Origin: Couchioplanes azureus
GTDB lineage: Bacteria; Actinomycetota; Actinomycetes; Mycobacteriales; Micromonosporaceae
DNA: 64,000 bases
Assembly: GCF_014648355.1 (NCBI RefSeq)
Contig: NZ_BMQY01000017.1
Coordinates: forward strand, 1-64,000
Direction of reading: 5' to 3'
Positions 57,461 to 64,000 of this stretch are shown here, piece by piece. The position numbers and the translations under genes were made by a program. The stretch's first letter is position 1; each line of letters opens with the position of its first letter. The notes under the pieces were generated by a model. It saw only the letters and a list, made by a program, of their open reading frames with translations. It ran no database searches and had not been told where the DNA came from.

Positions 57461-59181
57461 GAGGCGGGGACCGCGCTCTTGTCGCTGTCCGGCTCCGCGG
57501 ACGGCGCCACCTCGACGGGCAGCTCGTCGGCGGCCGCGTACGCCACGGCGGCCTTGACGAACGCCGTGAACAGCGGGTGCGCCCGGGTCGGCCGGCTCTT
57601 CAGCTCCGGGTGCGCCTGGGTGGCCACGAAGAACGGGTGCGTCTCGCGGTCGAGCTCGATGAACTCCACCAGCCGCCCGTCCGGCGAGGTGCCGGAGAAC
57701 CGCAGGCCGGCCTTGGCGAGCCGGTCCCGGTAGGCGTTGTTGACCTCGTAGCGGTGCCGGTGCCGCTCGGAGATCTCGGTGCTGCCGTACGCCTCGGCGA
57801 CGACCGAGCCCGCGGTGAGCGCCGCCGGGTAGGCACCCAGCCGCATGGTGCCGCCCAGGTCGCCCTTGCCCGCGACGATGTCCTCCTGGTCGGCCATGGT
57901 GGAGATCACCGGGTGCGGCGCGCGCTCGTCGAACTCGAGCGAGTTGGCGCCGTCCAGGCCGGCCAGGTTCCGGGCGGCGTCGATGGTCATGCACTGCAGG
58001 CCCAGGCAGAGGCCGAGGATCGGGATGCCGTTCTCCCGCGCGTACCGGGAAGTGTTGATCTTTCCCTCGATGCCGCGGATGCCGAAGCCGCCGGGGATGC
58101 AGATCCCGTCGACGCCCTTGAGGGCCGCGGCGGCGCCGGCCATGGTGTCGCAGTCGTCGCTGGGAACCCAGCGCAGCTGCACCTTGGCCGTGTTGGCGAA
58201 GCCCGCCGCGCGGATCGCCTCGCTCACCGACAGGTAGGCGTCCGGCAGGTCGACGTACTTGCCGACCAGCGCCACGGTGATCGTGCGGCGCGGGTGGTGC
58301 ACCCGCTCCAGCAGGTCGTCCCACGTGGACCAGTCGACGTCGCGGAAGGACAGGCCCAGCCGGCGGACCACGTACGCGTCGAGGCCCTCGCGGTGCAGCA
58401 CCTTGGGGATGTCGTAGATGCTCGGCGCGTCCGGGGCGGCCACCACGGCCTCGCGGTCGACGTCGCAGTAGAGCGAGAGCTTGTGCTTGAGCTTGTCGGG
58501 GATCTCCCGGTCGCTGCGGCAGACCAGCGCGTCGGGCTGGATGCCGATGTTGCGCAGCGTGGCGACCGAGTGCTGGGTCGGCTTGGTCTTCAGCTCGCCC
58601 GACGGCGCCAGGTACGGCACCAGCGAGACATGCAGGTAGAAGACGTGGTCCCGGCCGATCTCATGGCGCACCTGGCGGATCGCCTCGAGGAACGGCAGCG
58701 ACTCCATGTCGCCGACGGTGCCGCCGACCTCGGTGATGACGACGTCCGGCGTGCGGCCGTACTCGTCGGGAGCGGCCATCGCGAAGATGCGCTCCTTGAT
58801 CTCGTTGGTCACGTGCGGGATGACCTGCACGGTGTCGCCGAGATACTCGCCGCGGCGCTCCTTGGCGATGACGGCCGAGTAGATCTGGCCGGTGGTGACG
58901 TTCGCCTTCGCCGACAGCGCCCGGTCGAGGAACCGCTCGTAGTGGCCGACGTCCAGGTCCGTCTCGGCGCCGTCCTCGGTGACGAACACCTCGCCGTGCT
59001 GGAACGGGTTCATCGTGCCGGGATCGACGTTGAGGTAGGGGTCCAGCTTCTGCATGACGACCCGCAGGCCGCGCGCGGTCAGCAAGTTGCCGAGGCTGGA
59101 GGCGGTGAGGCCCTTGCCCAGCGAGGAGGCGACGCCTCCGGTGACGAAGATGTGCCGCGTCTCGCGCACTGTTGGTGCCAA
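57457..59181 (-). CDS. pyrG: CTP synthase
   Basis: 574 residues from TTG 59181 (GGGAGCAGG upstream). Synthase domain: HIFVTGGVASSLGKGLTASS, GTMNPFQHGEVFV, EVGGTVGDMESLPFLEAIRQ. Glutaminase domain: GFGIRGIEGK, catalytic Cys in ILGLCLGLQCM, and the late His-Glu region near FFVATQAHPEL. It makes CTP from UTP, ATP and glutamine; essential. Confidence 0.96.
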   Translation of the reverse strand: MAPTVRETRHIFVTGGVASSLGKGLTASSLGNLLTARGLRVVMQKLDPYLNVDPGTMNPFQHGEVFVTEDGAETDLDVGHYERFLDRALSAKANVTTGQIYSAVIAKERRGEYLGDTVQVIPHVTNEIKERIFAMAAPDEYGRTPDVVITEVGGTVGDMESLPFLEAIRQVRHEIGRDHVFYLHVSLVPYLAPSGELKTKPTQHSVATLRNIGIQPDALVCRSDREIPDKLKHKLSLYCDVDREAVVAAPDAPSIYDIPKVLHREGLDAYVVRRLGLSFRDVDWSTWDDLLERVHHPRRTITVALVGKYVDLPDAYLSVSEAIRAAGFANTAKVQLRWVPSDDCDTMAGAAAALKGVDGICIPGGFGIRGIEGKINTSRYARENGIPILGLCLGLQCMTIDAARNLAGLDGANSLEFDERAPHPVISTMADQEDIVAGKGDLGGTMRLGAYPAALTAGSVVAEAYGSTEISERHRHRYEVNNAYRDRLAKAGLRFSGTSPDGRLVEFIELDRETHPFFVATQAHPELKSRPTRAHPLFTAFVKAAVAYAAADELPVEVAPSAEPDSDKSAVPAS

Positions 59182-59313
59182 GGCCTGCTCCCGTGGTCGG
59201 TCAAATCGGTCGTGCAGACCGGCGCCGATCGTCGTCGACGATCGCGCCATCCACGGGATTTCACAGTAACACCTGCCGCGACGCACGCACGTTCGGGCTG
59301 CTCGGCGCGCGTG

Positions 59314-61575
59314 TCAGCGTACGGTCGCTCCCTCGCTTCCGGATTTGTCCGACCGCTCGCGGCGCAGCGACAGCCCCGGTCCACCCGGCCCGTCCGTCTC
59401 ACCTTCCGGACGGGTGCGGTCGGCGGCGTGCGCCAGCACCCGCAGTGTGGTGAGGACGAACAGCGGGACGGCGATCGCGGCCGCCGCCCCGGCGACTGCG
59501 AAGGCCGCTCCCCCCAGGATCCCGGCGAGCACGACCGTGACCGTGGTGCCGGCCAGCGCGGCCCGCAGCGCCGGGTGCAGGCCGAAGACGCGGTTGAGCC
59601 CGCCCCACGGCGAGAACTGGCTGAAGGCCAGCATGAGGGCCCCGACCAGGGCGAGGATCGTCAGCGAGCTGTCCAGGGCGTGGCCGCTGGAGGTCGCCGC
59701 GCGCTGGATGGCCGGGCCGGCCGTGCCGTCCAGCAGGGCGGTCAGGAACCGCCCGACGCTGCCCTGCTCCAGGGGTGGGCGGCGCAGGTCGAGCACGGCG
59801 AAGCCGATGGTGACGGCCAGCCCGGCCACGGTCGCCCAGGCGATGCGCGGGAAGGTGAGCCAGCCGCCGGTGCTGATCGCGGCCGCCACGCAGACCCCGG
59901 CGGTCACGGCGATCGCCCCGGTGGGGTCCGCGCCCAGGTACGGGCTGCCCACCATGATCACGCTGAAGCCGCCGACGAGCACCACGATCACGGGACGCCA
60001 GGGCCGGCGTACCCACTGGGCGGCGCAGCCGGCGACGACCAGCGCGCCCGCCACGAACACGCCGAGCCCGACGCTGCCGAGCCCGGCGTAGCGGGCGCCC
60101 TCGATGGCCGAATAGCCGGCCACGCCGTTGAGCTGCAGATGCGCGCCGGTCAGCAGGTCCACGCCGACCACCAGGACGGCGGCCGCCGCGACCAGGCCCA
60201 TCGGCCACAGCGTGCGCGCGAACCGCGGCACGAAGCGTACGGCGGCCGTGCCGACCGCCGTCAGCGCGAGGGCGAGCAACGCGAACGCGATGCCCGGCCG
60301 CCCGGCCCGCCACCAGGGGAAGGCGTCCGCCAGCAGCGCCGCGGGGATCGCCAGCGCGGCCGCGATGAGCAGCACCTCCACCCCCTGCATCAAGATCCGC
60401 GGTGGCGACGCCGGTCCGGTCGGGCCGGCATGCCGCCGGGCCCGCATCATCAACGGCACCACGAGCAGGAAGATCGCCATCTGTACGGCGGCCAGCCCGG
60501 TGAAGAACGTGTCGGTGATGCCCAGCTGGACGCCGGCCCGCCGGTTCGCGTCGTGCGGGCCGAGCATCGAGTCGTCCGGCGACGCCGGGCGCCCCTTCAC
60601 GATGCTGGCGGTACGCCCGTTGAACAGCTTCTCCGGCGCCGACTTCCCGAGCGCGGTGAGGATCGTCGGTGCCAGGTCGACCAGTTGCAGGTAGCCGTCG
60701 CGGCCGGTGCCGGCGGAGGTCAGCCAGCCGCCCTGCCAGCCGGGACCCTCGGCGATGGCCACGTGCAGCCGCGAGTAGGTGTCGGTGTCCGAGACGCCCG
60801 CGATCACCATGAGCGAGCGCGCCGGGCGGGCCGCCACGACGCGGGCCAGGGCGGCGTCGGCCGCGGCCACCCGCTGCTGGCGGGCCGCGCCGGAACCGCT
60901 GATCGTGCCCAGGTCGACCAGGCTCAGCACGCACTGCGTGAACAGGCTCCGCGGATCCTCCGGCAGCGCCGGGACGTAGCGGTCGACGCGGCCGAAGGGG
61001 CGGGCGGCGGCGACGGCGGCGCCGGGCCCGACGGCGACGGTGCAGCGCACCGACTCGGCGAGCGCCCCGGGCACCGCACCGTACGGCTGGCGGTCGGCGT
61101 TGGCCCGGACCACCCCGCCGAGTTCGGGCAGGCTGGCGCCGATGCCGTCGGGCTGTTCCAGGGCCGGGGCCAGCGTCGGGCACTGGCCGGCGACGCGCCC
61201 CGCGTTCCAGACCGCGTAGTTGCCCGCGCCCAGGGTCAGCCAGCCGTCGGCGGGGCAGGTGGCGTGGTGCGCCGAGCGTACGGAGAGCCAGCCGACGGAG
61301 CCCCGGGTCGCCTCCTGCCACAGGGTCGGCGTCCGCCGCGGGTCGAGGTCGTCCCAGCGCAGCCCGGCCGCCCCGGCGACGATCACGAAGTCGGCGCTGT
61401 CCCCCGCCACCCCGGTGGGCGGGCGCACGGCCAGCCCGGCGAGGCTCGCCGCCGCGGTCAGCACCACCAGCAGGTACGGCACCCAGGCCCGCCCGCGCCG
61501 CGAGCGCGAGGGCGGCGCGGAGTCCGGCCGGCGACCACGGCGCACCGCGGCCAGCAGGCGGCGCGGCACCGTCAC
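59314..61575 (-). CDS. Membrane protein with extracytoplasmic phosphatase-like domain
   Basis: 753 residues. An N-terminal signal/anchor (VPYLLVVLTAAASLAGLAV) leads to an exported domain of about 330 residues with alkaline-phosphatase-superfamily character (ADFVIVAGAAGLRWDDLDPR, WLTLGAGNYAVWNAGR, LQLVDLAPTILTALG). Eight to ten membrane helices follow (starting TFFTGLAAVQMAIFLLVVPL). Actinobacteria conserve it between pyrG and murJ genes, so an envelope role is likely. The catalytic state is unclear. It overlaps the glycosyltransferase gene by four bases. Confidence 0.75.
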   Translation of the reverse strand: MTVPRRLLAAVRRGRRPDSAPPSRSRRGRAWVPYLLVVLTAAASLAGLAVRPPTGVAGDSADFVIVAGAAGLRWDDLDPRRTPTLWQEATRGSVGWLSVRSAHHATCPADGWLTLGAGNYAVWNAGRVAGQCPTLAPALEQPDGIGASLPELGGVVRANADRQPYGAVPGALAESVRCTVAVGPGAAVAAARPFGRVDRYVPALPEDPRSLFTQCVLSLVDLGTISGSGAARQQRVAAADAALARVVAARPARSLMVIAGVSDTDTYSRLHVAIAEGPGWQGGWLTSAGTGRDGYLQLVDLAPTILTALGKSAPEKLFNGRTASIVKGRPASPDDSMLGPHDANRRAGVQLGITDTFFTGLAAVQMAIFLLVVPLMMRARRHAGPTGPASPPRILMQGVEVLLIAAALAIPAALLADAFPWWRAGRPGIAFALLALALTAVGTAAVRFVPRFARTLWPMGLVAAAAVLVVGVDLLTGAHLQLNGVAGYSAIEGARYAGLGSVGLGVFVAGALVVAGCAAQWVRRPWRPVIVVLVGGFSVIMVGSPYLGADPTGAIAVTAGVCVAAAISTGGWLTFPRIAWATVAGLAVTIGFAVLDLRRPPLEQGSVGRFLTALLDGTAGPAIQRAATSSGHALDSSLTILALVGALMLAFSQFSPWGGLNRVFGLHPALRAALAGTTVTVVLAGILGGAAFAVAGAAAAIAVPLFVLTTLRVLAHAADRTRPEGETDGPGGPGLSLRRERSDKSGSEGATVR

Positions 61576-62702
61576 CCCTGGCCCGCCGGAACCTGGGTGA
61601 CCGAGGCGTACGCCCGCAGCACGTCGAGGACGGTGTCCTGCTCCGTCGGCCAGCGGGCGGCCTGCCGGGGGCCGCGCGCGGCATAGTCGGCACGCCGCGC
61701 CGGATCGGCGATCATCTCCCGCACGGCCCGGTCGAGCGCGTCCACATCGCCGGGCGGTACCAGCACGGCGGCGTCGCCCACCAGGCCGGGCAGGCCGCCC
61801 ACCGCGGTGGTGATCAGCGGCACGCCCGCCCGCAGCGCCTCCTGGGCGAACAGCTGCCGGGCCTCCCAGTCGCTGGTGACCACGGCGAGGTCGGCGCCGG
61901 CGAGCAGGTCGGGCACGTCGGTGCGGTGCCCGAGCAGGTGGACCCGGGCGCGCAGCTCGGAGGCCCGCTGGGCCAGCATCATGTAGCTGGGACCGCTGCC
62001 CGCGACGACGGTCAGCGGCGCGGGAGTGAGCTCACGCCACCGGGCGGCGGCCTCCACCAGGACGTCGTAGCGCTTCTGCGGGTGCAGCCGTCCCACGGAG
62101 AGGATCAGCGGCACGTCGGGGGCGACGCGGAACTCGGCGCGGACCGCGGCGCGGCTGCGCCTGGGCGTGCCGCCGGCCGGTGCGGCGACCGCGCCGAGCC
62201 GGGCGTTGCGCGCCCCGAGCGACTCCGCCCGGGCGACGAGGTCCTCCGACGCGCCCAGGGTCAGTGCGGCGGACCGGGCCACGATCCGCTCGACCAGGGC
62301 GGAGGCGCTGCCCCGCAGCCCCCGGGCCAGGACGGCGTTGTGCCAGGTCACGATCAGCGGCGCCGCCGGGCGGGCGAGGGCGGCGACGAACGCGGCGCGC
62401 AGGCCGTGCGCGTGCACCACGCCGAGCTCGCGCCCGGTCAGCGCCCGGCGCAGCGCGCGGATCGCGCCCGAGTCCTGCGGGCCCGGGTTCGCCGAGATCT
62501 CGACCGGGGCGAACTCGGCCCCGGCCGCGGAGAAGCCGAACAGCTCGTCGGTGGCGGCGGGACCGCAGACCAGCACCCCGCAGCCGGCCGCCAGCAGCCC
62601 GCGCGCGAGCGAGGAGACGTGCTGGCCGACCCCGCCGGTGCTGGAGGCCAGCACCAGCGCGACCGGGCCCTGCCACGGTGCCGCCTGCGCCGCGTCCGTC
62701 AC
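61572..62702 (-). CDS. GT4-type glycosyltransferase
   Basis: 376 residues from GTG 62702. N-terminal Rossmann half with STGGVGQHVSSLARGLLAAG, and the donor half with LILSVGRLHPQKRYDVLVEA, LLGHRTDVPDLLAGADLAVV and the E-x7-E motif (WEARQLFAQEAL). No membrane segment. Linked to murJ by an overlap; probably adds sugar to an envelope lipid or polymer. Acceptor unknown. Confidence 0.88.
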   Translation of the reverse strand: MTDAAQAAPWQGPVALVLASSTGGVGQHVSSLARGLLAAGCGVLVCGPAATDELFGFSAAGAEFAPVEISANPGPQDSGAIRALRRALTGRELGVVHAHGLRAAFVAALARPAAPLIVTWHNAVLARGLRGSASALVERIVARSAALTLGASEDLVARAESLGARNARLGAVAAPAGGTPRRSRAAVRAEFRVAPDVPLILSVGRLHPQKRYDVLVEAAARWRELTPAPLTVVAGSGPSYMMLAQRASELRARVHLLGHRTDVPDLLAGADLAVVTSDWEARQLFAQEALRAGVPLITTAVGGLPGLVGDAAVLVPPGDVDALDRAVREMIADPARRADYAARGPRQAARWPTEQDTVLDVLRAYASVTQVPAGQG

Positions 62703-64000
62703 GTGCGATCCCTCCCGGTGAACCTCGAGACCAGCGATCGGAGGTCGCGGCGGTCGAGCGGATAGACCACCGCGGCGAACACGACCGCGACCACGACCCC
62801 GCCCAGCATGCCCTGCAGGATGCTGCCCCACACTCCCGGGGTGCCGCCGGTGGCCTGGCGCACGCCCTCGGCGGCGCCCCACCCGGCGAGGCCTGCCGCG
62901 ACCGCCGCCACGATACCCACCGCGCACGCGCGCATCAGTCCGGAAAGCGCCTGCGGGCCGGCGTGGCGGCGGACGCCCAGCACCAGCAGCAGTCCGATCA
63001 CGGACATGCCGAGGGCACTGGCGGCGCCGAGCCCGGCGACCTGGTGCCGCTCGTCGAGCCGCGCGCTGAGCACGATCGCGGCGAGCGTGGCGATCCCCCA
63101 TCCGGCGGCGGTCGCGACCGCGGCGGCGACCGTCGCGCCGCGGGCGTACAGGGCGCGGGAGAGCAACGCGAAGAGGGCGTAGCCGAGCAGGCCGGGAGCG
63201 AGCGCGACGATGCCCGGCGCGGCGGCGGACGCGTTGATCAGGCGAGCCGCCGGCCAGGCCACGGCACCGAGCGCGGCCGCACCCAGGCAGGCCAGCAGTA
63301 CCACCGAGCGGGCGGTGCGGGCCAGCGAGCCGGCGTACCCGGCCTCGTCACCGCGCGAGGCGGCCGCGGCGAGGCCCGGGTACACCGCGGTCGCCAGTGG
63401 GACGGCGAGCACCGCCCAGGGCAGCAGGAACACGGTCTGGGCGGCGTTGAACACGGTCAGCGGGCCGTGGACGGCGAGGACGGTGACGGTCAGCACCATG
63501 ATCTGCTGTGCCCCGACGGTGACCGCGCCGGCCCAGCCCAGCTTCAGCGCCAGACGCCCCTCGTCGCCCGGGAAGCGCCACACGGGCCGCCAGTGCAGCC
63601 GCAGCCTGCGCAGCGGAACGAGCAGGCACAGCGCCAGCACCACCACGCCCAGGGTCGTGCCGATCGCCAGGATCAGTTCCCCGGAGCGGCTCAGCCCGGC
63701 GAAGTCGCTGCGGGCGCCGTCGACGACGGCATAGCTCAGGTACGCGCCCATCACCGTGACGCTCGACAGCAACGGGGCGATCACCGGCCACGCGAAGCGG
63801 TGGTGGGCCTGGAGCACGCCGGTGAGCACGATGCCGACGCCGTAGAGCGGAAGCTGCGGCGCGAAGATCCGCAGCATCCGCGCGGCCACCGCCTGGCCCT
63901 CGGCCGGGACGTCGAACAGCCCCGCGATCGGGCCGGCGAGCACCGCGACCAGGGCCGCGAGCGGCACCATCAGCAGCAGGACCCGGGTGAGCAGCGCCGA
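62699..64000 (-). CDS. murJ: Lipid II flippase MurJ (MviN), 5' end outside the window
   Basis: 434 residues are visible and the frame stays open to the window edge, so the N-terminus is missing. It is hydrophobic throughout with about 12 helices and MurJ-type loops (RIFAPQLPLYGVGIVLTGVL, LGWAGAVTVGAQQIMVLTVT, NAAQTVFLLPWAVLAVPLAT, LLGYALFALLSRALYARGAT). It exports lipid II for peptidoglycan synthesis. First visible gene of the minus-strand operon toward pyrG. Confidence 0.93.
   Translation of the reverse strand, partial: SALLTRVLLLMVPLAALVAVLAGPIAGLFDVPAEGQAVAARMLRIFAPQLPLYGVGIVLTGVLQAHHRFAWPVIAPLLSSVTVMGAYLSYAVVDGARSDFAGLSRSGELILAIGTTLGVVVLALCLLVPLRRLRLHWRPVWRFPGDEGRLALKLGWAGAVTVGAQQIMVLTVTVLAVHGPLTVFNAAQTVFLLPWAVLAVPLATAVYPGLAAAASRGDEAGYAGSLARTARSVVLLACLGAAALGAVAWPAARLINASAAAPGIVALAPGLLGYALFALLSRALYARGATVAAAVATAAGWGIATLAAIVLSARLDERHQVAGLGAASALGMSVIGLLLVLGVRRHAGPQALSGLMRACAVGIVAAVAAGLAGWGAAEGVRQATGGTPGVWGSILQGMLGGVVVAVVFAAVVYPLDRRDLRSLVSRFTGRDRT

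Noticed and set aside
57577..61686. A 1369-codon plus-strand open frame
   Set aside because: It lies antisense to pyrG and the phosphatase-like membrane gene and has the His/Arg/Gly-rich composition of a GC-driven shadow frame.

Overview
The window is high-GC DNA from a filamentous actinomycete, most likely a member of the Micromonosporaceae. This is an inference from the codon bias, the gene order murJ / glycosyltransferase / pyrG / NUDIX / ald / xerD / parA / scpA / scpB / rluB / cmk / der, and a pSAM2-type integrative element in tRNA-Pro. It falls into four regions.

Region 1 (1 to about 18.6 kb) is accessory and decayed. Three apparently intact cyclic-di-GMP proteins (GGDEF-EAL at 2147 and at 10585, EAL-DICT at 8531) and a STAS/HATPase regulator lie among broken genes: a truncated XRE regulator, an IS5-type transposase end, a chemotaxis-receptor remnant, a frameshifted HdeD, a frameshifted coiled-coil gene, a CopA-tail/YHS chimera, a P450 followed by a broken hydrolase, and a HAD gene that lost its nucleophile. 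A lipoprotein solute-binding protein (12803) and a secreted protein built of two nearly identical 139-residue units (17147) complete it.

Region 2 (18.6 to 28.2 kb) reads as one carbohydrate-use locus: LacI regulator, binding protein, two permeases, GH13 alpha-glucosidase, and a large secreted protein whose catalytic part fits GH87 alpha-1,3-glucanase. The inferred role is to cut alpha-1,3-glucan (fungal cell wall or bacterial mutan) outside the cell, import the oligosaccharides and hydrolyse them. No transporter ATPase is encoded here.

Region 3 (28741 to 45475) is an integrated actinomycete conjugative/mobilisable element in tRNA-Pro(GGG), bounded by a perfect 43-bp repeat. Its right part holds int, xis, a RepSA-like rolling-circle initiator, a chain of overlapping small genes, a DUF2637-type membrane protein and a DNA translocase that appears split into separate membrane and ATPase proteins. 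The middle holds two NUDIX hydrolases, an XRE-TPR regulator and an SCO3933-type regulator. The left cargo end holds the most unusual gene: a free-standing intein-like protein with a LAGLIDADG endonuclease and an embedded C2H2 zinc finger, lacking the C-terminal splice residues. It sits in a three-gene operon behind a promoter resembling the PafBC DNA-damage class.

Region 4 (45.4 to 64 kb) is conserved chromosome, mostly on the minus strand: murJ (cut by the window edge), glycosyltransferase, phosphatase-like membrane protein, pyrG, NUDIX, ald, xerD, parA, an M50-like protein without HExxH, DUF72 (opposite strand), scpA, scpB with a long acidic N-terminal extension, rluB, an alpha/beta hydrolase, cmk, der and tRNA-Pro.

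Several reading frames in regions 1 and 3 are broken by single-base indels. From sequence alone I cannot tell real decay from assembly error. All family assignments come from reading motifs; no database search was run.
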